From contig OX326960.1 of assembly GCA_946800325.1 (NCBI GenBank), positions 38,819,842 through 38,883,841 on the forward strand: a stretch of DNA of 64,000 nucleotides, read 5' to 3'. Within the stretch, counting starts at the first letter, position 1. Each line of letters starts with the position of its first letter. Under the pieces are notes generated by a model, which saw only the letters and a list, made by a program, of their open reading frames with translations, was not told where the DNA came from and ran no database searches. The translations under genes and the position numbers were made by a program. Below are positions 1 to 11,149 of this stretch, one piece after another. The DNA comes from Luzula sylvatica. Its lineage: Eukaryota; Streptophyta; Magnoliopsida; Poales; Juncaceae.

Positions 1-440
1 CGTATTAGATTATTTTAATATTTTTTTTGTGTGGATACAGCGGGGATACGACAGGATACGGCCGGATACGACTATGATACTTTCAGGACACAGATGAGAT
101 ACTCCATTTAGGATACTTCGGCCCATTATATATTTTGGCATATAATACTTTTAAATAAATTATATAGTATAATTATATGATACTTCTAAATTAGTTCTAG
201 GATACTTCTAAAATAAATTTAGTATACTTTTATGATATTTATATTGTTGGGTTAATTTTATTTATTGTCATGATATTTAATTTAAAAATATTTTAATTTA
301 TTAATTATGTATAATACAAATATATTAAAATAATAATTATATAGTGGTATCCGTATTCGTGATTATTTGAAAATTTCCGTATTGCCGTATCCGTATCGTA
401 TCAGATACCATATTCATATCCGTATCCGTATCCGTGCAAC
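1..440. repeat. Dispersed element rich in GGATACG / CCGTATCC, cut by the window edge
   Basis: The left part (about 35-120) carries repeated GGATACG words and the right part (about 345-440) carries their complement, CGTATCC, ending near CCGTGCAACATAG. The core between them is almost pure A/T. This inverted arrangement around an AT core is typical of a non-autonomous element. A shorter relative with the same word types and a similar ending (CCGCGTAACATAG) lies near 17.0-17.15 kb. The superfamily is not determined and the left boundary may be outside the window. Confidence 0.45.
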
Positions 441-895
441 ATAGGTTAGCCATGTTCGAACTAATGATACGTTAATGGTTATATTCATTAAATAAAGATT
501 TTTTTTTACTACATAGTCTTTAATTCTATAACCAAATGGAGGAAATGCAAATATATAGTTGCTTTACTATTTTTATTTTAGGAAAAGGTAAGCGCGATAC
601 GCGCTCGATCCAATTATTTTTCATTTAAAAAATAAAAAACAATGTAACAAAGGATAAATATTTACAACGAAACATAGCGATAAACCACTTAACCCTCCTA
701 ACCAACTTGCCTACTTGATATGTACTAACTAATCCTCGAATACTAGAGAATGTTACATTGGCTAATTAGGTCATTAATGACATTTGTAATTAGAAGATGC
801 ATTCTTTTTTTTTTTTGGAAGATTCGATTATTTCGTTCCTTCCAAATTGTTCATACTGTTGTTAGCCATTTGATGTCCCAGTTGCTCTACTAATT
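441..895. other. Intergenic, no feature recognised
   Basis: AT-rich unique-looking DNA with homopolymer runs. No splice-bounded reading frame, repeat pair or RNA signature seen. Confidence 0.5.
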
Positions 896-2062
896 AAAGT
901 TAATACATATGCCAATGGGCTCATGGCCCAGTGGTTGAGTGTGAGACATAAAAATCTTATGTTGTGAGAGGTTGTTGGTTCGAGTCCCATTAGCACCAAT
1001 GGATGGAGAACCATCGAGCCTTCTGAAGGGGAATATCCTCGACCCCGGGCCCGCGCAGCGGAATGAAGGCCCGGTCCGGTTCCTCGATTCCCGAGATCAC
1101 GCCACGACTTCGAGGGTACGATGCAAATAGAAGGTTAGATCTTTACCGGTGCAAAATTGATTGCACACGAAGGGTTGATCGCTGCCTTCTTTCTCCTGTC
1201 ACGTTGGTGACAATACGCGCGTCCCACACCACGCGTCTTTTACCGCTCGTTGACTTCGCCGATTCGCTTGATTTCGTCTCCGACTCAATCTACTCGTCCG
1301 AATCGATCACAACCGTAAGAGCCTCAGATGTTGCTCCTCTACGTGTATCCACCTTGACTCGTAAGATGTCGGTCGCGGATGCACCTGCCTAGACGATGCA
1401 CCGGCGAACTTGCTTAATCGAATTGATTCTCTAAACCGTAAAACACCTTTTCACGGTTTCTCTCTTTTATACCTTTTCACTCTCTAGAAATTTGTCTCAC
1501 AATTTTCTGGATAATTCTGAATGAATTGCTTAGTGATGAGAGAGAAAGTATCATATTTATACCTAATAGGATTAGGATTAGCCAAAAGGCATGTATATCC
1601 AATATACACCCTTTCACACAGAAAACTGCATGAACCTGGTCAGTATTCTGTCCAGACGAAATTGATAAATTTCTCTGACAGAAAATCAACCAACACGAAA
1701 GTTGTAGATAATCTCATTATCTACACAATCCAATTTGGCCCAGCCCAATTGGAGTTCGTATGCAAAAGTTATGACTGTTTTACTAACTGTATGTCATACT
1801 ATTGCACCCTTTCGATATTTCACAGAAACGACACTTATACTTTATTCATATGAAATATATTTCTACATGAAGGTTATAGATAATCTAATTATCTATCTTA
1901 CCCAATTTGAACCATTCAAATCGGATTTTCCTACTGAAAGTTATGGCTACGAATGTACGACTACATTCGTTTATCCTTGTGTACACTTTTACGGTTGATC
2001 ATGAAACTGTATTTCCTTCACCTTCTCCATTTACTCGTTTTTTTTTTAAAGTTAATACATAT
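896..2062 (+). mobile_element. tRNA-derived SINE, split by a solo LTR
   Basis: The SINE body runs 911-1023 and resumes at 2026-2047. A 15-bp perfect target-site duplication, AAAGTTAATACATAT, lies at 896-910 and 2048-2062. The head carries RNA polymerase III promoter boxes: an A-box-like TGGCCCAGTGGTTGAG near 932 and a B box GGTTCGAGTCCC near 977. The 3' part, CCATTTACTCG plus a T run, lies beyond the inserted LTR and matches the intact copy at 18.2 kb. The split is therefore read directly from the sequence. It is a retroposon, not a tRNA gene, because it has the long SINE tail and a TSD. Confidence 0.85.
1024..2020. mobile_element. Solo LTR (997 bp) inserted in the SINE
   Basis: Starts TGAAGGGGAATA and ends TATTTCCTTCA, giving TG...CA ends and an imperfect terminal inverted repeat. 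A 5-bp target-site duplication, CCTTC, lies at 1019-1023 and 2021-2025. No second LTR, primer-binding site or gag/pol frame is present, so it reads as a solo LTR left by recombination. The GC-rich first part (1040-1400) is diverged-homologous to 11.15-11.43 kb in the opposite orientation, including the shared word ATTCCGCTGCGCG. The 109-codon frame at 1063-1392 lies inside the LTR and is not taken as a gene. Confidence 0.8.
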
Positions 2063-2401
2063 CCCAATTCACACATGGCTTGCACTGAGTGATATATAAG
2101 TTGGGAAAAAGTGTTCCAATTTCACACATAATTGTATTTCTTCTTTTACTTTACTTTTGTTTGCTTGTTTTATGCATGCATAAATAAATTTAGGCAACAA
2201 TCCATATATACCACGTCATGAGGACGATCAGGAAAAAGATAGAAACGGATAGTGAAATGTGATTGAGAAGCATTTATACACCCCTTTTTTCAAAATAAAT
2301 TTCTTTCATACGTACAAATTTCATAAAAAGAATCCAAATTATAAAGTTTGCAGAAGTAATATTTTAGCCATGTTATATACGAATTTTCAAACATATATAG
2401 C

Positions 2402-3432
2402 GGGGCCAGGTCCGGTCCTGTTATTTTGGAGGCCTATGACGAACACTATCACATGATTTCGAAAAAAAAAATTTAAAAAATCAATTGTGAAAATGAAAAT
2501 TCTAAAATAATAATAAAACTCAACTTGATTCTTATAAATATGGCACATATGCACACAACAAGCGAAGCCCGCGCATTGCACTAATTCTTATACATTTCAA
2601 CTTTAGACATTTCAAACACCTTTAAATTTTATTTTGGATATTTCATCAAACACCTTGGACAAAATTCTGAAAAAATATTTTTCTCTATACATAAACCTTT
2701 CATAAAAATGGAGGATTTGCATTGCACTACATCGTTGATATAACCATAAAAACCAATTACTCAAAACAAAAATCTCCCATAATCATGTTTACTTTCTATC
2801 TTAAATATTTCATCGAACACCTTGACTACGACATGTAAAAATATACTTTTGTAAGAATAATTTTCTCATAAAAATAGTTGTCTCGCACTATACCATTGTA
2901 ATAAGGTATTAAACTCAGTTTTGGAAATACAAATTTATGTTTCTATTTTATGTTAGACATTTCATCGAATACCTTGAGCACGACCCGTTATTTTTTTTTT
3001 CTCAACACATAACCATTCTAAAAAAATGGAGACCTCGCATTTTTGGAGGCCTCGCATTTCACTACATCATTGATATAACCATAAAAACCTATTGCTCAAA
3101 ACAAAAATCTCCCATAATCATGTTTACGTTATATCTTAAACATTTCATCGAACACCTTGACTACGACATGTAAAAACCTATTTTCTATAAATTTCTCATA
3201 AAAATGATTTCCTTGTATTATATCATTGTAATAGCATATTAAACTCATTTTTTGAAATATAAATTCATCAAAATTATGTTTGTATTTCGTGTTAGACATT
3301 TCATTGAACACCTTGAACACGGCCCGTTATTTTTTTTTCTCAACACATAAACATTCTAAAAAAATGGAGGCCTCGCATTTTTGGAGGCCTGTGACGTCCG
3401 TCAAGCCGGCCAATAGCCAGGGCCGGCCCTGA
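2402..3432. repeat. Dispersed transposon-derived repeat, copy 1
   Basis: Begins near GGTCCGGTCCTG followed by TTTTGGAGGCCTATGAC and ends near GAGGCCTGTGACGTCCGTC and CCGGCCAATAG. It is related along its length to the element at 4206-5357, with shared modules such as CATTTCATCGAACACCTTGA. At 3418-3431 the self-complementary CAGGGCCGGCCCTG resembles a hAT-type terminus and may be the truncated start of another element. No transposase frame is visible and the superfamily is uncertain. Confidence 0.5.
2719..3388. repeat. 335-bp tandem duplication inside the dispersed repeat
   Basis: The module starting GCATTGCACTACATC at 2719 returns at 3054 as GCATTTCACTACATC. Both are followed by the same order of words (ATAACCATAAAAACC, CTCCCATAATCATG, ATTTCATCGAACACCTTGA). 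The period is 335 bp with two copies. The related element at 4.2-5.36 kb has a single copy, so the duplication arose within this copy or its lineage. Confidence 0.65.
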
Positions 3433-3485
3433 GTGGGGCAACTGACATTCAATAAAAAAAGTATTTCCAGAAAGATAATTGGATA

Positions 3486-5551
3486 TTATAATATGGGAAA
3501 TTTTGAAAACCCCCCTAACTTTTTTGGATATTCAAAAAACCCCCCTATCTTTTTAGAAACTCCAAAAAAACTCATCTACCAAACTTCTATTTTCATGTAC
3601 CTCCTATAAGGTTAAAAATAACCATGGATGGTGTTAATTTTTTTTTTGACCAAAATACCCTTCTATTTATATATGTAGTAATTAAAAGAATATTTTTGTT
3701 ATTTTTTATTAATTTTAAAAATTTCCCAATTTTTTTGTAGCTTATAATAATTTAAAAATAATTATTATTATATGTTATATTTATATAATTTTAATATTTC
3801 ATATATAATATATATTTGTCTTTTTCATTTTTTCCTTAAAAACTAACATATAATAATAAATATAAGGTGAACAACAATATTAAATGAACACCTTGCAAAT
3901 ATTTAAAAATTAAAATATCATGAAACTATAAAAATAATACATAAAAGGAGAACGAAAAAAAAAAAAACTAGATGTTTAAATAAATATTTTTCTATCAATA
4001 TATTTTCAAGGTGTTTATTATTGTTGTTTATTTTATTATTATCTGATGTTAATTTTCATGAATAATTAGTGCAATATTAAAATTATATAAACACAACATC
4101 TAATATATATTTTTTGAAATCATTGCACGTTAAAAAATATTTATGAATTTTTTACAATTAATAAAAAATTAACTAAAAATAGCAAAAATATTTTTTTAAT
4201 TACTAGCAGGCCCGGTCTTGTAATTTGAGAGGCCTATGACAAAAAATGTTACAAAAACTCGAATATATTTTATCGAATGCCGTAACTACAACCTCTAAAA
4301 ATCATTTTCTTACACATAAATAACTGTTAAATTAGGAGAGTATCTTATTTTAGACATTACAAGATTGCTATATCTTACATTCATTTTTAGAATTTTCGCC
4401 CCATAATAAGTGGATGAATATACATGTATTTTCGCCAAATAATCTGTTCAGACCAGTAAATAGTTTTCACAACAAAAAAACTATCAAATAATCTGGCCAA
4501 AATGTTATTTTTCTAAATTGAGTGAAACTTTGTTTGTTCTCTTATTTGACCAAGTTTTAAGTACAAAAAAACTGATTATAATTAACATATTGGAATTTTC
4601 AAAATATTAGAATATGATAGAAAAATAGAGGTACTCGAACTAATTGCTCAAAACATAAATATTTCATCGTTATGTCTGCATTCTATATTGTACATTTCAT
4701 CGAACATATTGACTAGCTACAACGTGTAATTTTTTTTTTGTACACATAAACCTCTCATCAAAATGGATCTAGTGCACTATATTATTGCTATGGACTATGA
4801 AAAATCATCTTAAAACATAAATTTCAAAAAAATTATGGTTGCATTGTATCTTAAACATTTCATCGAATACTTTGACTACGAACCGTAATTTTATATTAGA
4901 CATTTCACCATCAAACACCGTGGACATAATTTGTAGAAAATGTTTTTTCACTACATATGAACATCTCATAAAAATGGAGGCCTTGCATTGCACTACATCA
5001 TGGATATAGCCATAAAAAATTAAAAACTAATTGCTCAAAACAAAAATCTCTCATAATCATCTTTAGATATTATCTTAAACATTTCATCGAACACCTTGAC
5101 TACCACATGTAAAAACATATTTTTCTATATATAAAATTCTCATAAAAATGGATGTCTTGCACTATATCATTGTAATAGCGTATGAAAATTCATTTTTGGA
5201 AATATAAAATCATCATACTTATGTTTGTATTTATGTTAGACATTTCATCGAACACCTTGAGCACAATCCGTAATTTTTTTATCAACATATAAACATTCCA
5301 AAAAATGGAGGCCTCACATTTTGGGACGCTTGTGGCGCCCGCCAAACCGGCCATAAGTACTACGTATGAAAATGAAAGGGTATTTTGGGCAAATTTTTTT
5401 TAACACCGTCGATGGTTAGTTTTAATCGCTTTAGGGTTATTTGAAAATAAAAGTTTGGTAGAGAAATTTTTTTGAAATTTTCAAAAAGATAGGGGTTTAT
5501 AGAATATAAAAAAAAGTTAGGATTTTTTTTTGAAATTTTCCCTTATAATAT
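3486..5551. mobile_element. MULE-type element with long TIRs, interrupted by an insertion
   Basis: The element spans 3495-5542, from GGGAAATTTTGAAAA to TTTTGAAATTTTCCC, with terminal inverted repeats of roughly 150 bp (3495-3660 against 5377-5542). A perfect 9-bp target-site duplication, TTATAATAT, sits at 3486-3494 and 5543-5551, which is the Mutator-superfamily size. Without the insertion at 4206-5357 it would be about 890 bp, a non-autonomous element with no coding capacity. Degraded relatives lie at 18.55-19.24 and 62.22-62.71 kb. Confidence 0.8.
4201..5362. mobile_element. Dispersed transposon-derived repeat, copy 2, nested in the MULE
   Basis: The insert is 4206-5357 (1,152 bp), flanked by TACTA at 4201-4205 and 5358-5362. 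The host MULE's relative at 62.5 kb runs straight through the corresponding point (AACTATCAAATATGAAAAT), which supports these insertion borders. The ends GCAGGCCCGGTCTTG and CCGGCCATAAG match copy 1 at 2.4-3.43 kb. A 5-bp duplication without TG...CA ends does not fit a standard superfamily cleanly, so the class is left open. Confidence 0.6.
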
Positions 5552-6301
5552 TAGTAAGTCTTATTTAGCTGTGAGAGTAGTGGAGGCATGATATATATTA
5601 CAATACTCAATGATTATCATATCTTGTCGTAAGTGGGAAAATTCCAAGTTACCATGTGGAAAGTGTAAAGCCGTGTGGGTCCATAAGAACATACCAAGTC
5701 TTTCTAAGTTTATTCATGATTCATGAACTCAGAGACAAAATGTTAGAAGAATTTTTTTGGGCAAGAAAATAATTTCAGTGGATTAGTTTTTGGGCCATTT
5801 AGACCAATGGGCCAAAAATGCACAGCTTGATATTCTAGAAACAAAGGACAATGCTAAATCAATCTGAGAATAATGAACTTATTTCTTTCTAATTTCACTG
5901 TTCTTGCATTGAATTCATAAAGCAAAGTTGGCCGACATGAAAAAAATGGAAAAAAGAGAGTTAGAAGGGCATTTATGATATTTTCATTCGCATTCCAATT
6001 AGTTCATAATGAAAAAGAGTTAAAAACAGCTCATTGTAACTGGCAAGTCAATAGTGAATACATTACTTGCATGAAAAGTATACTGATCAAGTGATCATAC
6101 TGTGAAGTATTTAAGTACTGTTACTATAGGGATATAGCATATAGGATTACCAACTTCTATCCTAACTGCCTAACTCGGTTTAGTAATTCCAATTTTAAAT
6201 TGAAAAACTTACTAAATAATTACATTTTCTTGCTTACATTACCCATTGATGAACAACAAAAACCTAGTTAATTAATTAATTCAATCATTTCTTCTCTACC
6301 T

Positions 6302-6302
<1 letters not shown>
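5552..6302. other. Upstream region of the LBD gene
   Basis: No gene or repeat family recognised. It presumably contains the promoter of the LBD gene. Short inspection showed no motif strong enough to name. Confidence 0.45.
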
Positions 6303-6333
<31 letters not shown>

Positions 6334-6381
6334 CATATCCACAATCTCTCTCTCTCCATCCATAGTCTCATAACAAATTAC

Positions 6382-6468
<87 letters not shown>
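6303..6468 (+). repeat. Compound (CT)n / TATA / (CT)n / (AC)n microsatellite in the LBD leader
   Basis: Runs of CT at 6303-6320, TA at about 6321-6332, CT at 6386-6438 and AC at 6439-6468 end one base before the LBD start codon. On the minus strand this is the GAGA-type repeat common in plant 5' leaders. The position means slippage directly changes the 5' UTR. The minus-strand frame across it encodes only low-complexity sequence and is not a gene. Confidence 0.85.
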
Positions 6469-6469
<1 letters not shown>

Positions 6470-6471
<2 letters not shown>

Positions 6472-7215
6472 GAACTTAAGTGACACTAATGCTGTAACTG
6501 CAACCACATTGCGCAATGCCACCACGTCCATTCCTCGTTCACCTTCATCACCTCCGGCACCTAATTGTACAATAAACCCCGTGCCAACTGTCGTGCTGAG
6601 TCCGTGTGCAGCCTGTAAGATTTTACGACGCAGGTGTGTAGACAAATGTGTGCTCGCACCGTACTTTCCTCCGACCGAACCGCACAAGTTCACCACTGCT
6701 CATCGCATATTCGGTGCTAGCAACATTATCAAACTCTTACAGGTAAACCAAACAAAATCATATTTTATATCACCTTAATTCAGTTAAATGTATTATGATA
6801 TCATGCTGTTGTTGTCATGTGTATCGGTACGTGACATGACTGATACTTCCAATAATGTATTCGACAGGAGCTTCCGGAGGATCAGAGAGCCGACGCGGTT
6901 AGTAGCATGGTGTACGAGGCAAATGCACGAATTCGAGACCCGGTTTACGGTTGTGCCGGAGCCATATGCAATCTTCAAAACCAAGTTGGTGATCTTCAGG
7001 CTCAGCTGGCACGTGCCCAAGCAGAACTTGTTAACATGCAGACTCAGCATGCTAACCTGGTAGCTCTGATCTGTATGGAGATGACACAGCGCCAAGAACA
7101 ACAACAACAACAACAATATTTAGCTGCGACGATTCCTAACATGTTTCAGAATGACGAGAATTTCCTAAATGAGACTTGCCAGGGTTCGATCTGGGACGAA
7201 CCGTTATGGGTCTGA
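6470..7215 (+). CDS. LOB domain transcription factor, LBD1/LBD11-like
   Basis: Plant-specific DNA-binding regulator of organ boundary and lateral-organ development, nuclear. Two exons, 6470-6742 and 6868-7215, with a 125-bp GT-AG intron placed where class I LBD genes usually have one; product 206 aa. Residues 46-60 form the zinc-finger-like CX2CX6CX3C block (C46, C49, C56, C60). The GAS block FGASNIIKLL is at 81-90. RDPVYGCAGAI (114-124) is followed by the LX6LX3LX6L coiled coil with leucines 127, 134, 138 and 145. A short polyglutamine run follows. The wording of these blocks is closest to LBD1/LBD11 from memory. The start is the only ATG upstream of the LOB domain in frame, directly after a long CT/AC repeat. 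All signature residues are present, so the gene looks intact. Confidence 0.95.
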
Positions 7216-8125
7216 GTTTCAAAGTAATGTGCGCGGTGGGATAATAATCAGACCGAAGGTCTGAGTTACGGTTTAAGTCGTGTGTGTGTGTGAAAAGTGT
7301 GGATATACAATAAAGTGTGTGTGTGTGAGATATATATTAACGAGTGAATATTGAACATATTGTTGTTATAGCATGCAAATATATATAGTTCGGATTCAGT
7401 GGTGTATTTGGAAATTTGATAGCTATATGCAGATTTATAATATGAGATACTATAAAGTATAAACAATAGGCGAACACCCAATGAGGCAATGAGTATCATT
7501 CAAAAAATAAGTATTAGCCAATTAAATTATCCAATTTATAACTTTTAAGTCATGTAAGACCATTATTCACTATAAAATTTTGAGTGATCTGATATAGCAA
7601 TGTGAAAAGAAACCCTAATTCGCTCTGACAATGTGAAAACAAAACAAACTTTTGAACCCCCCACAAGCTTTTCGATTTGTGGCAGTACTTTGGTACCATA
7701 TTGATCCAAACCCATATTGGGGTTAGCTCACATGGTTCGTGTTCATTGACCTAGTGCAAAAGGCATGAGAAAAAAAAAACTTGACATGTGATAATATTTT
7801 TTTTTACCATAAGTAATTGAAATATACCACCAATGGTTAATATGTATCATTATTATTTCAAATCAGTTTGTAAAGGTCTGTTACACAGGCTGTTTTGAGC
7901 AAAAGTTTGAACTTTTAGTTTTAATAGACCCTTTTCAGATGGAGTTCAGATCCAACCTACAAAGTTTTATACATAGTGATTAATTAAAAACCTGGCAAGT
8001 AGGTAACCTATTTTCTAATTTACTCCAGTTGGTTGTTATGCGTATAATGCCTGACTTAACCAGTATGAATGAAAAATTCTTGAATTGACCAAATTATCAA
8101 TTATGTAACAAAGTTTGATATATAT
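7216..8125. other. LBD 3' region with GT microsatellites
   Basis: A candidate poly(A) signal AATAAA lies at 7309-7314, 94 bases after the LBD stop. It sits between two short GT runs (7281-7292 and 7316-7327). The remainder to 8125 shows no gene or repeat that I recognise. Confidence 0.5.
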
Positions 8126-8560
8126 ATAATTGAGCCCATTTACTATGTCCCCAGAATTCTTCTGTATCTTACATAATACACTTAATTAACATGATGATTA
8201 ACACAATTAACTATTAACTAATATATAAGTGAGCCCATTTACTATGTCCCCAGAATTCCTCTGTATCTTACATAATACACTTAATTAACATGGTGATTAA
8301 CACAACTAACTATTAACTAATATATAAGTGAGCCCATTTACTATGTCCCCAGAATTCCTCCGTATCTTACATAATACACTTAATTAACATGATGATTAAC
8401 ACAATTAACTATTAACTAATATATAATTAACATACATTCGAATTAAAATTCTTAATTAATATTAATTAACTGTCATAAGTTATGTCCTTGTTAATCACCG
8501 TGTTATTTAAAATATAAATGATGTGATGGGAAATTGTGAGGGCATAATAAAATGTCCTAT
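8126..8560. mobile_element. MITE-like element with a triplicated 99-bp left end
   Basis: GAGCCCATTTACTATGTCCC occurs at 8132, 8231 and 8330, so a 99-bp unit is repeated about three times up to 8423. The right end, near 8535-8560 (AATTGTGAGGGCATAAT), is roughly inverted relative to the left (ATTATGTCCCCAGAATT type). Relatives with similar ends lie at 13.19-13.46 and 51.87-52.13 kb. The 99-bp periodicity is certain; the MITE assignment is inference from the inverted ends. Confidence 0.55.
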
Positions 8561-8910
8561 ATAATTTACTCACTTCCTCAAAGCCACATGGATAGTCGTC
8601 ATTATTGACCATATCTTTTAAAACATATTATTGATCATTATATTTTATAATGTTCTTTTATTATATATATTAATTTTATATTTGATTTTTTTAATATATA
8701 TTTGTGTGATCATTTGTAAATTTGAACAATTAGATATAGTGATATATTGGTTATATCTCACTCATTATTTTTTCGCTAGATCTTTTGTAGATCATATTAT
8801 ATGTAGTCATTTGCGTGTCATTATTTTATAATAATTCTGAACCCATCTCCTTAAGTAATGGCATTGATGTTTTATATCTAACTGTACGATTAAAATCAGA
8901 TGTTTGATAT
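8561..8910. other. Intergenic, no feature recognised
   Basis: Very AT-rich. The 66-codon frame here is low-complexity and has no family resemblance. Confidence 0.45.
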
Positions 8911-10797
8911 TAAATATAAGAATTTTTTTTCAAAATAACCAAATTACCAAACTTTATACCCGAAATAACCAAGTTTTGAACATAATTCTCAAAATGTCTT
9001 TTGCGGGGTACCATTCAGCGCCAGACGGGGAACCATTCAGCGCATTTGTTTACGGGAGTAATTAAGGTGGGCAAATGAAGGCGCTGAATGGAACAGCGCC
9101 AAGCGCTCAATGAAACAGCGCCTTCCTATTTTTTTTTGTCACATACTAAAAAAAAAAAAAAAATCTCCTCCAAAATGCACCTGCCGAATTCTCCATTATT
9201 TGAATTATTATATTTAATTAATGTGATAATTAAAATATATAAATAAATATTCATTAAAATTTATTTAAATTGACGAATTCAAATAAATATTAATTATGTA
9301 TTAAGTTAACAGCTAACATGTAATGATTATTATTTTAATTAATATATTAATTGGAACATAGAGATGTCATGATAAAATTTGGATAATTTCGGTTCGTATA
9401 TTTAATTAAAATGATAACCAGTACATGTTAGCTGTTAACTTAATACGTAATTAATAATTGTTCGAATTCATAAATTTGAATAAATTTTATTGAATATTTA
9501 ATTATATATCTTAATTATCAATATAATTGAACGTAATAACTAAATAATGGAGAATTCGGCAGATACATCTTGGAGTGGAATAATTCTTTTATATCTTCTT
9601 TCAAACCGCGTGTGTCAGTGTGTGATATTAAAAAAAAAAAAATTAAACCCCTCCAAAGTGTACACGCCGAATTCTCCATTATTTAGTTATTACGTTCAAT
9701 TATATTGATAATTAAGATATATAATTAAATATTCAGTAAAATTTATTCAAATTTATGAATTCGAACAATTATTAATTATATATTAAGTTAACAGCTAACA
9801 TGTATCGGTTATCATTTTAATTAAATAGACTAATCGAAATTATCCAAATTTTACAATAACTACTCTATGTCCTAATTAGTATATTTAATTAAAATAATAA
9901 CTAGTACATGTTAGCTGTTAAATTAATATATACTTAATAATTGTTCGAATTCATAAATTTGAATAAATTTTACTGAATATTTAATTATATATCTTAATTA
10001 TCAATATAATTGAACGTAATAACTAAATAATGGAGAATTCGGCGTGTACAATTTGGAGGGGTTTAATTTTTTCTTTTTTTAATATCACACACTGACACAC
10101 GCGGTTTGAAAAAAGATATAAAAGAATTATTCCACTCCAAGATGTACCTGCCGAATTCTCCATTGTTTAGTTATTACGTTCAATTATATTGATAATTAAG
10201 ATATATAATTAAATATTCAGTAAAATTTATTCAAATTTATGAATTCGAACAATTATTAATTACGTATTAAGTTAACAGCTAACATGTACTGGTTATCATT
10301 TTAATTAAATATACGAACCGAAATTATCCAAATTTTATCATGACATCTCTATGTTCCAATTAATATATTAATTAAAATAATAATCATTACATGTTAGTTG
10401 TTAACTTAATACATAATTAATATTTATTCGAATTCGTCAATTTAAATAAATTTTAATGAATATTTAATTATATATTTTAATTATCACATTAATTAAATAT
10501 AATAATTCAAATAATGGAGAATTTGGCAGGTGCATTTTGGAGGGGATTATTTTTTTTTTAGTATGTGACAAAAAAAAAATAGGAAGGCGCTGTTTCATTG
10601 AGCGCTTGGCGCTGTTCCATTCAGCGCCTTCATTCACCCACCTTAATTACTCCCGTAAACAAAGGCGCTGAATGATTCCCCGCCTGGCGCTGAATGGTAC
10701 CCCGCAAAAGACATTTTGAGAATTATGTTCAAAACTTGGTTATTTCGGGTATAAAGTTTGGTAACTTGGTTAGTTTGAATTTTTTTCCTAAATATAA
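8911..10797. mobile_element. Foldback MULE with a private palindromic motif
   Basis: The element is 8920-10788 (1,869 bp) with a perfect 9-bp target-site duplication, TAAATATAA, at 8911-8919 and 10789-10797. Almost its whole length is inverted-repeat: outer arms about 8920-9200 and 10515-10788. Inside there are four modules built from the same AT-rich words (AGTTAACAGCTAACATG and its complement, GAATTCTCCATTATTT). Just inside each TIR lie repeated GC-rich near-palindromes of the form GGCGCTG-N7-CAGCGCC. The TIR words (CCAA.TTACCAAACTTTATACCC) resemble those of the PMD-bearing MULE at 54.8 kb. No coding sequence seen. Confidence 0.8.
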
Positions 10798-10830
10798 CTA
10801 GTTTTACCTCCCGCGCAATTGTGCGGGACT
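10798..10830 (-). mobile_element. Candidate Helitron 3' terminus
   Basis: Read on the minus strand, the stem CCCGC.CAATTG.GCGGG is followed a few bases later by CTAG and then T. That is the hairpin plus CTRR end of plant Helitrons inserting at A/T. It touches the TSD of the MULE at 8911-10797. The 5' end of the Helitron was not located, so its extent is unknown. Confidence 0.45.
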
Positions 10831-11149
10831 GTTTTGAGTTTTTTGAATTATCGTGGTTCATTAAGGATGAGCATATATGAGTTTTCCATCTTTTTTCTTT
10901 TCAACGACTAAAGCTTTGTTGTACACTTGGTTATTGCGCATGATCAAATGAAGCACAATTTAAAGAAAAAATGAAATATTGATAGGTTGTTCTTTTTATG
11001 TTATTTCTATTTTTTTGATACAAATACTATATATGCAAGGACTGTTTGCATATTAGGAAACCATAATGTTATATTCGTTGTGATCAAACGAGAGTAAATT
11101 CAAGCAATATCGAGAATTAACCGGAAGCTATCCAGTTGTATTCGACAAA

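Noticed and set aside
911..1000. tRNA gene
   Set aside because: A and B boxes are present, but the sequence lacks a tRNA fold, has the long SINE body and is flanked by a 15-bp TSD. Two further copies with their own TSDs occur in the window.
1063..1392. 109-codon protein gene
   Set aside because: It lies wholly inside the solo LTR and has no family features.
6319..6696. Minus-strand gene opposite the LBD exon
   Set aside because: Much of it is the CT/AC microsatellite read as alternating Arg-Glu and Cys-Val; the rest is the antisense of the LOB domain.
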